NCBI GenBank assembly: GCA_030429625.1
Contig: JAUIFA010000004.1
Coordinates: 141,568 to 205,567, forward strand
Length of the DNA: 64,000 nucleotides
Origin: Alphaproteobacteria bacterium
Lineage (GTDB): Bacteria; Pseudomonadota; Alphaproteobacteria; Rickettsiales; UBA8987
Reading direction: 5' to 3'
The position numbers and the translations under genes were made by a program. Below, piece by piece: positions 7,836 through 17,180 of this stretch. The notes beneath the pieces were generated by a model. That model was not told the origin of the DNA. It saw only the letters and a list, made by a program, of their open reading frames with translations, and ran no database searches. How positions within the stretch are numbered: position 1 is the first letter of the stretch; every line of letters begins with the position of its first letter.

Positions 7836-8663
7836 ATGAATCAGAGGCATTACTCCAAAAACCCACTCGCTGCTCTTTCCTCCATATGGAACAACCGGAT
7901 GCTTTTAAAGCAGTTTGTTCGCCGTGATGTCATGTCCAGATATAGGGGGTCTTTTCTGGGTATTTTATGGACGTTACTGGTTCCGTTGTTGATGTTGGGC
8001 GTGTATACGGTGGTGTTTACGGTGGTGTTCAAGGCGCGCTTTTCCGAAGTAGGCACTGGCGCAGACGGAGAATTTGCGGTGATATTATTTGCGGGCATCA
8101 TCATTCATTCCATGCTGGCAGAATGCCTCATTAATGCCCCAAACATTATCATAAACAACGTGAATCTGGTAAAGAAGGTTATCTTCCCGCTTGAAATCTT
8201 GGCTCCTGTGGTGGTGTTGACAATGCTGGTGCAGACATTAATTAGTTTTGTGGTGTTGTTACTGGGCTGTCTGATTGTCTACGGCTCTATTCCGTGGACA
8301 GTTTTTTACATCCCCCTGATTCTTTTGCCCTACATTGTGTTCATTCAAGGGGTGGTGTGGTTTGTTTCCAGTCTGGGGGTGTTTGTTCGTGATGTTTCTC
8401 ATATAGTCGGTGTGTTGGCAACCGTCTTGCTGTTTTTGAGTACGGTTTTCTTCCCTGCATCACGGCTGCCGGAGTCCTTCCAGTGGATGGTCTATGCCAA
8501 CCCAATCTCAACCATTGTTGATCAGGTTCGTATGGTTTTGATTCAAGGCAGTGCGCCGGATTTTGTAAGCATGGCTGTGTATAGTATTTTTAGTGTCGCG
8601 GTATTTACCTTTGGCCACATCTGGTTTGCCAAAACCCGACACGCCTTTGCCGATGCCCTGTAA
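7836..8663 (+). CDS. ABC-2 type export permease (polysaccharide/O-antigen exporter family)
   Basis: A 275-residue inner-membrane protein. The N-terminal region LLKQFVRRDVMSRYRGSFLGILWTLLVPL is typical of KpsM/Wzm/RfbA permeases, which form the channel of ABC exporters for capsule or O-antigen chains. About six hydrophobic segments follow. The gene starts 7 bp after ileS. No cognate ATPase (Wzt/KpsT) gene lies next to it or anywhere in the window, so it is an orphan half here; the ATPase may lie elsewhere. The next gene encodes an RTX surface-type protein, but the two are separated by a 360-bp leader and are not an evident operon. Confidence 0.9.
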   Translation: MNQRHYSKNPLAALSSIWNNRMLLKQFVRRDVMSRYRGSFLGILWTLLVPLLMLGVYTVVFTVVFKARFSEVGTGADGEFAVILFAGIIIHSMLAECLINAPNIIINNVNLVKKVIFPLEILAPVVVLTMLVQTLISFVVLLLGCLIVYGSIPWTVFYIPLILLPYIVFIQGVVWFVSSLGVFVRDVSHIVGVLATVLLFLSTVFFPASRLPESFQWMVYANPISTIVDQVRMVLIQGSAPDFVSMAVYSIFSVAVFTFGHIWFAKTRHAFADAL

Positions 8664-9023
8664 AATCGTGCAAGCCCTTAGATACAAATATTTTTATTCG
8701 GTCAATAAGATTAATTGAAAAAAAATATAAAAAAACACTAGCATCCTGCGCGGTATTGGCTATAGTTACGCTCAATTAAGTACTGGATCGCGACTGTGTT
8801 GTAAAAAAACAACACAACGAAGCTACATTGGGTGGAATCTGGTAAAAACATTGATTGATGGCTAAAAATGGCTTGAAAGAGTGTTTTAAAGATGTTTGAT
8901 ATTAGTGCTTAATAAGTTATTCCATGCGTTCACATTTGTGTGTGTGGTTTGATTGTTGAATTTTTGAGTTTTAACTGCCCGTGAGGGCGATTTTTACTAC
9001 CTAAACTTTAAGGGGTTATAATA
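8664..9023 (+). promoter_or_regulatory. Long AT-rich leader upstream of the RTX gene
   Basis: A 360-bp gene-free stretch. A hairpin GTGTTGT/ACAACAC (8796-8802 and 8809-8815) has an A6 loop. A short GCCC-GTGA-GGGC hairpin (8977-8988) is followed by TTTTT (8991-8995) just 28 bases before the RTX start and could act as a weak attenuator. AAGGGG shortly before the ATG is the ribosome-binding site. TATAGT at 8761-8766 is a possible -10, but no convincing -35 was found. There is no homology to a known riboswitch that I can recognise. Confidence 0.4.
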
Positions 9024-11726
9024 ATGGCTAACTTTAACTTTTCAGAAGTTGTGGGTACTACAGTAACATTTGCTACTGCCGATACCTTAACTTTCGATAT
9101 TACAAATAATACAATTATTTCTGCTGCTGACATAGTAGTTGCTGAAATCACTGGCGGTGTTACAATTACTACCGCTTCAGGGACTGTTACTTTAACAGGT
9201 CCTTCACTTGCGTCTCTTGGTTCTTCAACATTAGTGTTTGCTGATGGGTCAAAATTCTTTGTGGGTGATGGCACAACGTCTACGTCTTTGGATGTGGCGG
9301 GAAATGACATTGACGGTTCTTCAGGCGACGACTATTTGATTGGTCAAGGTGGTTCTGATACAATCGGTTCTTCAACAGAAACAGGTAACGACATCATCGA
9401 AGGTGGTGATGGCGCTGATGACATCGATGTGGGTGTTTTAACTGGCCAAGTAGCTACCATCAAAGGTGGTGCGGGTGCTGATACAATCACGCAAACAGAC
9501 CTTTCTTCAACCAACTATGGCGCTCTTGATGCCAACGGTAACGCCGGTGCGGATAGTTTGATTGGTGGTCGCGGTGACGACACTCTTAAAGGTGGTCAAG
9601 GCAATGACACCATTGATGCGGGTGAAGGTACGAACGACATCCGTGGTAACCTAGGTGATGACAATCTAACCGGTGGTACAGGTGATGATTCTATTCGTGG
9701 CGGTTCTGGTAACGACGTCATCAACGGTGTTTCTGGTAACGACTGGATCAACGGTAACAAAGGTGATGATAACATTGATGTGACACAGCTTGCTAGTGAG
9801 ACTACAAGTATTATGGGTGGTTCTGGTAACGACTCCATTGATGACAACGGTGCTACTAGCACAGCGGCTATTTTTGCAAATGGTAACATCGGTGACGATT
9901 CCGTTGAAAGTGGTGCTGGTAATGACACACTTCGTGGCGGTCAAGGTAATGATACTCTTGATGCGACAGACGGTGGTAACAACGACATCAACGGTAACAA
10001 GGGTGATGACTCTTTGTTAGGCGGTGCTGGTAACGATACTATCCTTGGTGGTACTGGTAACGATACAATCAAATCTCTTGCCGGTAATGATTCATTGCTT
10101 GGTGAAGAAGGCGCTGACTCTATCATCGCTACTGCCGGTGACGATACGATTAAAGGTGGTACCGGTAACGATACGATTGATTCGGGCGAAGGTCTTAACG
10201 ATATTCGTGGTAATGCGGGTAACGACAACATCACGGGTGGTTCTAATAATGACACTATCTACGGTGGTGAAGGTAACGATACGATTGACGCTGAAGAAGG
10301 TTCTAACCTTGTACAAGGTGACAATGGTGACGACTCTATTGTCGGTGGTACCGGTAACGATACGATCACTGGTGGTACCGGTAACGATGACATTGCTGGC
10401 GGCGGTGGAGATGACTCTATCGACGGCGGTGCTGGTAACGATACGATTGCTATCACTGGTGGTGCTGGTGAAGATGCTACTGTTACAGGTGGTACAGGTG
10501 CAGACGTAATTACAACAAGTGCTGCTGCGGGTGCTCACCAAATTGATGGTGGTGCCGGTAACGACACCATCACAGCTAATGGTACAGACAAAGAAACCAT
10601 TATCGGTGGTGCGGGTGATGATTCAATCACAGTTGCCTCTGCTAACCAAGCAGCTGATGATGATGCAATTATTGGCGGTACTGGTAATGATACATTGTTT
10701 GTAACGGGCACAACTGCTTTAGTTGGCTCTGACCTTGCTAATGTAACGGGTATTGATACAATTGACCTAAGTGGTTCACTTTCTCTGACTCTGTCTGCAG
10801 ATGTTGTCAACGCAACGGATGCCGGAACGGGTATTGAAATTGATAACAACGCAAATGCTCTAACGCTTGATACTTCAGCGGTAGATTCAGGTGATGTTGT
10901 AACGATCTCTGGTACGGGTACGGTAACGATTGCTAACACAGCTGGTAACATCGTAACAGTAAAAGATGGCATTGTTGGTGACGTTGATGGCGGTACAAAA
11001 GCCGATGTTATCAATGGTGGTGATCAAGCAGACGCTCTTGATGGTGGTTCAGGTAATGACACCATCGTTGGTAATGCGGGTGCTGATGCTATAACTGGTG
11101 GTGCGGGTGCTGACTCAATCACTGGCGGTAACGGTGCTGACTCAATCACTGGTGGTGCTGGCATTGACCAAATCATCTTGTCTGAAAGCTCTGCTGCGAT
11201 TGATAAAGTCCGTGTTGCCGAAGAAGGTTCTGCAAATGTGGACGTTGTAACAGGCTTCACAACAGGTGCTTCTGGTGATCAGATCCATATCGATATTTCT
11301 GCGATCAACGGTGGTTCGATCTCGGATGCTCAAGGTACAGCTGAAGCTATTGGTGTGATAACTCTGGTTGATTACACTTCAGGTACCGCTCTTGGTAATG
11401 ATGTTGCCGGCGTGTCTTTGATCAAGACTGCTTATGATGCGGACATTGATGCGTTCTCTGATATCGACTTTGCTACTGGTAACATCACACTTGATGGTGG
11501 TGGTTCTGCTTTCGGTGCCGGCGAAGGTATCTTGTTTATGTTCTACGATGATAACGATGCGTTAGCCCGTATCGGTTACATTGAAGATGCTGGCGCTGCA
11601 GCTGCTGGTGTTATTGACGGAACAGGTACAACCTTTGTTGAACTTATTAGCTTAAGTATAACTAGTACTGAATATACGGCCTTTGTTGCGGCTGGCGCTG
11701 CCACAGACAACATTGCCTACGTATAA
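9024..11726 (+). CDS. RTX-repeat (hemolysin-type calcium-binding) secreted surface protein
   Basis: A 900-residue, acidic, cysteine-free protein without a Sec signal peptide. Residues of about 1-95 form a non-repetitive beta-rich N-terminal region. From there to about residue 530, and again around 650-715, come many GGxGxDxxx nonapeptides (for example GGTGNDTI), the calcium-binding beta-roll repeats of RTX proteins. The C-terminal 180 residues are non-repetitive and resemble the type I secretion region of this class. Codon use is strongly biased to GGT, GGC and AAC, suggesting high expression. No adhesin, protease or lipase domain is recognisable, so an S-layer or matrix protein is more likely than a toxin. 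No HlyB/HlyD-type secretion genes are in the window. A strong terminator follows. Confidence 0.9.
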   Translation: MANFNFSEVVGTTVTFATADTLTFDITNNTIISAADIVVAEITGGVTITTASGTVTLTGPSLASLGSSTLVFADGSKFFVGDGTTSTSLDVAGNDIDGSSGDDYLIGQGGSDTIGSSTETGNDIIEGGDGADDIDVGVLTGQVATIKGGAGADTITQTDLSSTNYGALDANGNAGADSLIGGRGDDTLKGGQGNDTIDAGEGTNDIRGNLGDDNLTGGTGDDSIRGGSGNDVINGVSGNDWINGNKGDDNIDVTQLASETTSIMGGSGNDSIDDNGATSTAAIFANGNIGDDSVESGAGNDTLRGGQGNDTLDATDGGNNDINGNKGDDSLLGGAGNDTILGGTGNDTIKSLAGNDSLLGEEGADSIIATAGDDTIKGGTGNDTIDSGEGLNDIRGNAGNDNITGGSNNDTIYGGEGNDTIDAEEGSNLVQGDNGDDSIVGGTGNDTITGGTGNDDIAGGGGDDSIDGGAGNDTIAITGGAGEDATVTGGTGADVITTSAAAGAHQIDGGAGNDTITANGTDKETIIGGAGDDSITVASANQAADDDAIIGGTGNDTLFVTGTTALVGSDLANVTGIDTIDLSGSLSLTLSADVVNATDAGTGIEIDNNANALTLDTSAVDSGDVVTISGTGTVTIANTAGNIVTVKDGIVGDVDGGTKADVINGGDQADALDGGSGNDTIVGNAGADAITGGAGADSITGGNGADSITGGAGIDQIILSESSAAIDKVRVAEEGSANVDVVTGFTTGASGDQIHIDISAINGGSISDAQGTAEAIGVITLVDYTSGTALGNDVAGVSLIKTAYDADIDAFSDIDFATGNITLDGGGSAFGAGEGILFMFYDDNDALARIGYIEDAGAAAAGVIDGTGTTFVELISLSITSTEYTAFVAAGAATDNIAYV

Positions 11727-11751
11727 TTTAGATTAAAGTTAGCCAAATTTG

Positions 11752-11780
11752 GGCGCGGGGCAATGCTCCGCGCCTTTTTT
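11752..11780 (+). terminator. Rho-independent terminator after the RTX gene
   Basis: GGCGCGGGG (11752-11760) pairs with CTCCGCGCC (11766-11774) with one G-U pair, a 5-base loop and six following T residues. It isolates the RTX gene from phoR. Confidence 0.93.
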
Positions 11781-11883
11781 GTTGCAAAATACATTAACTA
11801 TTTCTTCCCAAGTTTTTCTGTTGCCTTTTAATCAACTCTAATGCACAGTGTGTATAAAATATAGAAAGTTATGGGGCATAAGA

Positions 11884-13299
11884 TTGATCAAGAATATTAG
11901 AGAAAAACTTAGTTCAAGGTTTGACAGTACCTCGCATAATGAGGTGCCCTTCCTGAGCTTTGTTAAAGCCATCGGTCTTGTCCTTATGGCTCCGATCATG
12001 GTTATTCTTATCATGATTGTGTATCAGCGGGTTGATTTCTATGATGCGATATACGCAATATTGTTCATCACCGTGTTTGCGATTATGTTTGTCCGGCCAT
12101 ATATCTCAAATCTTTCGGCCTTAACGTCTTACGTAAAATCTCTCTCTCTCAATGACAATATCCCGCCTCCCAACTTAAGCTTTCTAAACAATGTGGAAGA
12201 GCTGACGGAAGCGGTAAGTCGCCTCCATACTATGTGGGAGAATAATAAGCGGCGGCTTGAATCAATGATTGATGAGGGCAGGGTTTTGATTGACACGCTC
12301 CCAGATGGCCTTGTTTTGTTGGATTCTAAATTGCGCATCCTGCGTGTAAATCTAACAGTTAGGGACATGTTTGGAACAAAACACTATAAAAATATTCTGC
12401 AGCAAATAATTGAAGACCCAACCATCAAAAGCACGGCAGAAAATGTTAAGAAATCATGGAACGGAGCCACGGTTTCTTATTTTAGGGGAGAGCCTTATAA
12501 CAAGCATTTCTCCATACGTATAGAACACTACCCTCAAACATCATCGGGAGAAATTACCTTAGTTATGATGTTGCATGATGTTACAGAGCAAAAGAAAACA
12601 GAAAAAATGTTGGCAGACTTTGTTGCCAACGCGTCGCATGAAATACGCACGCCTCTAACCAGCCTGTTAGGGTTTATTGAAACATTACAAACCACTGCTA
12701 AGGACGATGTGCAGACACATGAGGAATTTCTTGCTATTATGTATTCACAGGCACAGAGAATGGCAGAGTTGGTTAGGATGCTGTTGTCATTGTCTGAAAT
12801 AGAAAGAACAGTCAGCACAACACCTACAGAAAAAGTTGACATGTCGATCATCATAGACAATGTGGTAAAAAACAATCGGATTAATGCGCGTGAGAGAAAC
12901 ATAGAATTTGCGCTGCAAATTAGCAAATATCTGCCATTGATAGTGGGAGATTCTCGCCAATTGGAACAGGTTGTAGAAAACATAGTCAATAATGCGGTGA
13001 AGTATAGTGATGAAGGGTCTACCATTTCTATCAGTGCAGACATTGAAAAAGAGAGTAGAAGTCTGGTTCTTGCAATAAAAGATCAGGGGTGGGGAATTGA
13101 TGAGGAACATATTCCAAGACTGACAGAACGGTTCTATCGGGTGGATGCGGCGCGTTCAAACAAACAGAAGAGCGTTGGCCTAGGACTTTCTATTGTTAAA
13201 TATATTTTAGAACGACATAATGCAAAGCTGGAGATTCAAAGTACGATAGGCAAAGGCAGCATATTTAAGATTTTATTACCAATAGATCAGAAGGGTTAG
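11884..13299 (+). CDS. phoR: PhoR-like sensor histidine kinase
   Basis: A membrane sensor kinase. Two N-terminal transmembrane segments (VKAIGLVLMAPIMVILIMIVY and YDAIYAILFITVFAIMFV) are followed by a PAS-like region (LIDTLPDGLVLLDSKLRILRVN). The HisKA domain has the phospho-acceptor His in NASHEIRTPLTSLLGF (codon at 12637-12639), and the HATPase domain shows NIVNNAVKYS, DQGWGI and SVGLGLSIVKYI. The PAS-HisKA combination and the PhoB-like partner 3 bp downstream support PhoR, which senses phosphate limitation via the Pst system; no pst genes are present here. The start is uncertain: a TTG at 11884 has GGGG seven bases upstream, while a GTG at 11848 lacks a visible ribosome site. Kinase-before-regulator order is the reverse of E. 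coli phoBR. Confidence 0.88.
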   Translation: MIKNIREKLSSRFDSTSHNEVPFLSFVKAIGLVLMAPIMVILIMIVYQRVDFYDAIYAILFITVFAIMFVRPYISNLSALTSYVKSLSLNDNIPPPNLSFLNNVEELTEAVSRLHTMWENNKRRLESMIDEGRVLIDTLPDGLVLLDSKLRILRVNLTVRDMFGTKHYKNILQQIIEDPTIKSTAENVKKSWNGATVSYFRGEPYNKHFSIRIEHYPQTSSGEITLVMMLHDVTEQKKTEKMLADFVANASHEIRTPLTSLLGFIETLQTTAKDDVQTHEEFLAIMYSQAQRMAELVRMLLSLSEIERTVSTTPTEKVDMSIIIDNVVKNNRINARERNIEFALQISKYLPLIVGDSRQLEQVVENIVNNAVKYSDEGSTISISADIEKESRSLVLAIKDQGWGIDEEHIPRLTERFYRVDAARSNKQKSVGLGLSIVKYILERHNAKLEIQSTIGKGSIFKILLPIDQKG

Positions 13300-13302
13300 C
13301 TT

Positions 13303-14004
13303 ATGAAGCCATATATTTTAATTGTTGAGGATGAGGAATCCATTGCGGTGATGCTCCAATATAATTTGGAGAAGGCAGACTTTGAGGTCGCGGTGGTTGA
13401 TAATGGTGAGGACGCGCTTGATTCTGTGTTCGCCCGTCTGCCGGATCTAATAATTCTTGACTGGATGTTGCCTATTTACGATGGGGTTGAGGTTTGCAAA
13501 CGGCTGCATGAGCATGAGGAAACCCAAAAGGTACCGGTTATTATGCTTACGGCACGGGGTGAAGAATCTGATAGGATACGAGGGCTTGATAGTGGTGCGG
13601 ACGATTATATTGTTAAGCCATTCTCGCCCAAAGAATTGATTGCCAGAATCAACGCAGTACTCCGGCGTACAAGACCGGCTCTGGGTAATAAAAAGCTTGA
13701 GGCACATGGGCTGGAAGTTGACCTTAATGCGTACAGAGCGAAATATTTAGGCAAAGTCATTCATCTTGGCCCCACGGAATTTCGCCTGCTGGTCTATTTG
13801 ATGGAGCATGAAGGGCGGGTATTTTCCAGAGAACAGCTTCTTGACGCGGTTTGGGGGCACGATGTGTATGTGGAAGTACGTACGGTGGATGTGCATGTTA
13901 GAAGATTACGCAAAGCTCTGGAGACGGTTAGTCCAGAAATTTGTGACTATATTCGTACGGTACGTTCTGCGGGTTACATGTTTGAGCACCCTGATAAGAT
14001 TTAG
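13303..14004 (+). CDS. phoB: PhoB-like winged-helix response regulator
   Basis: A 233-residue OmpR/PhoB-class regulator. The receiver domain starts YILIVEDEESI and has the phosphorylated Asp in LIILDWMLP, the conserved Thr in VIMLTARGEE and Lys in DYIVKPFSP. The C-terminal winged helix has HLGPTEFRLLVYLMEHEGRVFSREQLLDAVWG and VEVRTVDVHVRRLRKAL, very close to PhoB. Its 3' end overlaps the convergent ampG by 4 bp. It is expected to activate phosphate-starvation genes; no pho box was identified by eye in this window. Confidence 0.93.
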   Translation: MKPYILIVEDEESIAVMLQYNLEKADFEVAVVDNGEDALDSVFARLPDLIILDWMLPIYDGVEVCKRLHEHEETQKVPVIMLTARGEESDRIRGLDSGADDYIVKPFSPKELIARINAVLRRTRPALGNKKLEAHGLEVDLNAYRAKYLGKVIHLGPTEFRLLVYLMEHEGRVFSREQLLDAVWGHDVYVEVRTVDVHVRRLRKALETVSPEICDYIRTVRSAGYMFEHPDKI

Positions 14005-15254
14005 ATTTTATAGCGGTCTTTATAAAATTTACTGATGTAGTATAACAAGATAAGGCCGGGAATGGCTGATAAGGAGCAGAGTGTGAAAAACAGGCTCCAG
14101 CCAAGAGCTTCTACCAAGAAACCTGAAGACCCTGATACCCATGTGCGGGCAATGGCCGACATGGAGCTAAACAAGGCATATTGTGTGGCGGTATATGTCT
14201 TATTACAAAGATTACTCAGATAGGCAATAAAGGCAGCAGTTCCCAGACCGCCTGCGATGTTTTCAAGGCTGATTGTAACGATTAAGGCGTTTGTATTGTA
14301 GCCAACAGAGGCTTGCCAGACGAAGGCTAAGGTTGAGATCATTTGTAATATGCCCGACACCCATAAGCCTTTAATAACCCCATAACGGGCAATGAGTATC
14401 CCTCCTAAGGAACAGCCAAACAGCGTTGCGGCCACACCATAGACTTTGGTGATGGTGGCAAATTCCACCTTGCTGAAGCCAAGATCAACAGCAAAGGGGT
14501 TAAGCATGGAGAGGGCTACGGCATCTCCAAGCTTGAACAAGATAATAAAAATGAGGATCAGCCACCACTTATGGCGGGAGGTAAATTCATGCAGAGGGTT
14601 AAGAACCGCATGGTTAAACCATTGCTTATAATCTGACGGTGTGCTTTTAAGGTGTGCCTCGTTATCTGGTTCGGGCGCCAAAAGCATAAAAAGTACGCCC
14701 ATACCCATCATACAAGCGGCCATAATGTAATAGGCTATTGCCCAGCCGAAAATCTCAGCAAGATAGAGCGTTCCGGCGCCAGAAAATAATGCGCCAATAC
14801 GCCAGCCAAAGACAATGGCGCCAGAACCCGGGCCATTGTCTTCTCGGCTTAAAAACTCGATACGATATGCATCAATGGCAATGTCTTGGGAGGCAGAAAA
14901 TATTACCAAAATTAAGGCAAACAGCGCCATAGCGGCAAGTTGACTCTGCGGTTCAAGGGAGCCCAATACAACAATCGAAAGGATTACGCCCAACTGGGAG
15001 CAGAATATCCAGCTTCTTCTACGTCCTAAGAGGTTATCGAGAAATTTTACAGGAAGGTGATCAACCGCCGGAGCCCAGAGAAATTTTATCACATAGGGAG
15101 TGCCTACAAACGCAAATAGTCCGATGCTTGATTTGCTGATAGTTTCTTCAGCAAGCCAGAAGCTTAATGTACCAAATGATAAAGAAAAGGGCAGCCCGCT
15201 GACAAAACCTAAAAGGGCAATGGTCATTAGTGGTTTTGTAAGATAAACACGCAT
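14001..15254 (-). CDS. ampG: AmpG-type MFS muropeptide permease
   Basis: A 417-residue inner-membrane protein with about twelve hydrophobic segments. The start LLGFVSGLPFSLSFGTLSFWL, the LLGRRRSW loop and SASQDIAIDAYRIE are AmpG hallmarks. AmpG imports GlcNAc-anhydroMurNAc peptides released from the cell wall for recycling. It is the last gene of a tight operon with kdsB and a PfkB-type kinase (3-bp gaps), linking it to envelope metabolism. Confidence 0.9.
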   Translation of the reverse strand: MRVYLTKPLMTIALLGFVSGLPFSLSFGTLSFWLAEETISKSSIGLFAFVGTPYVIKFLWAPAVDHLPVKFLDNLLGRRRSWIFCSQLGVILSIVVLGSLEPQSQLAAMALFALILVIFSASQDIAIDAYRIEFLSREDNGPGSGAIVFGWRIGALFSGAGTLYLAEIFGWAIAYYIMAACMMGMGVLFMLLAPEPDNEAHLKSTPSDYKQWFNHAVLNPLHEFTSRHKWWLILIFIILFKLGDAVALSMLNPFAVDLGFSKVEFATITKVYGVAATLFGCSLGGILIARYGVIKGLWVSGILQMISTLAFVWQASVGYNTNALIVTISLENIAGGLGTAAFIAYLSNLCNKTYTATQYALFSSMSAIARTWVSGSSGFLVEALGWSLFFTLCSLSAIPGLILLYYISKFYKDRYKI

Positions 15255-15257
15255 ATC

Positions 15258-16283
15258 TTACAGGTTTTCCAAAAGATTTTTGATGTCCGTGGCGGGGCGT
15301 GCCCCGAGGTAACGGATCACTTCCGCCGCACAAAGGCTGGCCAGATGTCCGGATTTTTCAATGGCCATATTGTGTATGTAGCCGTATAAGATGGCCGCAG
15401 CATATAAGTCACCCGCACCGGTAACGTCAAAGATGTTCTTCACCGGTTCGGCCTCGATGTGATGAATTTCCTCTTCATGGAACAGATACGACCCTTTTGC
15501 ACCGCAGGTCAAGGCAGCAATCTCAACGTTGCTTTCTTTGCAAAGTTGGCTGAAATTATACAAGGTCGCCCGCTCCTCTTTTGTACCCAGAAGTGCCTCA
15601 GCTTCCTTTCTACTGCAGAACAGAATGTTTATGTTATTGCGAATATTCTCAATAAACTCATCCTGATATTTTAAAACACACAGAGGATCTGAAAGCGATA
15701 TGGCTATTTTGACATTGTGTTTCTTTGCCAGCTCGATGGCTTTGTGTGCGGCGTCATAACCGCCCTCGAAATTCCATAAGAATCCTTCAAGGAAAAGTAT
15801 GTTGCTTCCGGCAATAAGTTGTTCGTCAATGTCGTTGGCCTCCAACTCATTACTGGCGCCGAGATAAGATGCCATGGTACGATCGACAATTGTGCGACCG
15901 CTAATGGGCTCTACTTCTTCGGTGATGATAATCATGCAGCGGGCAGTTTGAGCAAGTGCCTCATGATAAGGTTCTCCCAAAAATACCCCATTTTTCTCCA
16001 GACTTTTACGAAAGACTCTTCCGGCATAATCGTTATTCACCTTACCGATAAAGGCTGTTTTTGCACCGAGCATGGATGCGCCTACCACGACATTTGCTGC
16101 GCAGCCGCCCGAACATTCGGTGGAGGCGCCCATGTCTTCGTATAATTTTTGGATTTCTTTTTCCCCCAAAAAGGCAGAAGACCCTTTATTCAGCCCATGT
16201 TTCTTAATAAATTCATTACTGCGATAGGAAATAACGTCTACGACGGCACTCCCAATACCAAGAATATCATACTGTTTGTCCAT
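15258..16283 (-). CDS. PfkB-family sugar/nucleoside kinase (adenosine kinase-like)
   Basis: A 341-residue ribokinase-fold kinase. The N-terminal PfkB pattern SGGCAANVVVGASMLGAKTAFIGKVNNDYAGR and the C-terminal FDVTGAGDLYAAAILYG, with the catalytic Asp in GAGD, are intact. Alphaproteobacterial relatives are often annotated adenosine kinase. The actual substrate cannot be read from sequence, and its place between kdsB and ampG would also fit a sugar substrate. It starts 3 bp after kdsB and ends 3 bp before ampG. Confidence 0.88.
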   Translation of the reverse strand: MDKQYDILGIGSAVVDVISYRSNEFIKKHGLNKGSSAFLGEKEIQKLYEDMGASTECSGGCAANVVVGASMLGAKTAFIGKVNNDYAGRVFRKSLEKNGVFLGEPYHEALAQTARCMIIITEEVEPISGRTIVDRTMASYLGASNELEANDIDEQLIAGSNILFLEGFLWNFEGGYDAAHKAIELAKKHNVKIAISLSDPLCVLKYQDEFIENIRNNINILFCSRKEAEALLGTKEERATLYNFSQLCKESNVEIAALTCGAKGSYLFHEEEIHHIEAEPVKNIFDVTGAGDLYAAAILYGYIHNMAIEKSGHLASLCAAEVIRYLGARPATDIKNLLENL

Positions 16284-16286
16284 AAA

Positions 16287-17018
16287 TTAGCCCCCCAATA
16301 ATGACCTTGCTTTGGCAAGATCTTCCTGTGTATCGACCCCAAAAGGTATCGTATCTACTCGTACTACCCCAATGGTTATATTATTCTCTAAAGCACGCAG
16401 CTGTTCAAGCTTCTCACGTTTTTCTAACGGGCTTGGAGGCAAAGAGGTGAATTTTTCAAGGGCATCACGACGGTAAGCATAGAGGCCAATATGGTGGTAC
16501 AAGTCCCCTTCGTTGGCCGGTGCGGTTGCGCGGGTGAAATACAGCGCCTTGCCATACTCAGAGTTTTCTTTCCAAGCGACTACGGCCTTTACAACATTGG
16601 GGTTGTTAATTTCTTCTTTGTCCGTAATTTTTGCTGCTAGGGTGGTGATTTCTATGTGATTATCTTCAAAGGGTAGTAGAGATTTCCGGATAATTTGTGG
16701 GTCTATGGTCGGTAAGTCGCCCTGTACGTTGATAATCACATCATACTCTGTGTTGTGATTAATCCGCTCCAGAGCCTGTTTAATCCGGTCGGTTCCAGAA
16801 GGAAGATCCGGGTCGGTCAGTATTGCTTTGCCGCCACGAGATTCAACAGCCTGTGCGACTTCCCGTTCTGAGCAGGCAACATAGACATCGCCCAGATCTG
16901 CTTCCACAGCACGATTCATAACGTGCACGATCATAGGGAGGCCAGAAATTTCGGCCAAAGGTTTTCCGGGGAGGCGGGTTGATGCCATGCGAGCCGGAAT
17001 AATAATAACAGGATTCAT
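16287..17018 (-). CDS. kdsB: 3-deoxy-manno-octulosonate cytidylyltransferase
   Basis: Activates Kdo as CMP-Kdo for lipopolysaccharide inner core synthesis, so the cell makes Kdo-containing LPS. It is 243 residues, the normal length. Family motifs include IIPARMASTRLPGKPLAEISGLPMI, the NVQGDLPTIDP metal-site region and IGLYAYRRDALEKF. It is the first gene of the kdsB-kinase-ampG operon and diverges from nfeD. Confidence 0.95.
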   Translation of the reverse strand: MNPVIIIPARMASTRLPGKPLAEISGLPMIVHVMNRAVEADLGDVYVACSEREVAQAVESRGGKAILTDPDLPSGTDRIKQALERINHNTEYDVIINVQGDLPTIDPQIIRKSLLPFEDNHIEITTLAAKITDKEEINNPNVVKAVVAWKENSEYGKALYFTRATAPANEGDLYHHIGLYAYRRDALEKFTSLPPSPLEKREKLEQLRALENNITIGVVRVDTIPFGVDTQEDLAKARSLLGG

Positions 17019-17124
17019 AACGCCCCTTCATCAATTCTGGAATTGCTTATTATAGCTAAGATGGACATGTTTTGCAATTAGATAGAACAACAAGACAATG
17101 TGGGCACGTATAGTTAAAATCATG

Positions 17125-17153
17125 TTGTAAAGCGGTTAAATTATGTCTAATAT
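17125..17153 (+). promoter_or_regulatory. Candidate promoter of nfeD-SPFH-yejA
   Basis: TTGTAA (17125-17130) and TAATAT (17148-17153) are separated by 17 bases in the divergent kdsB/nfeD gap. GGAGGGGAG follows directly upstream of the nfeD ATG. Confidence 0.4.
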
Positions 17154-17180
17154 GAGCTGGCATTATTACATGGAGGGGAG

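Noticed and set aside
4703..7837. Many open frames antisense to ileS, up to 192 codons
   Set aside because: They shadow the coding frame, have no recognisable domains, and lack independent ribosome sites.
9550..11160. Dense short direct repeats that could suggest a CRISPR array or tandem repeat locus
   Set aside because: They are the codons of RTX nonapeptides in one open frame of 900 residues; no constant repeat with unique spacers exists. No CRISPR array or cas gene was found in the window.
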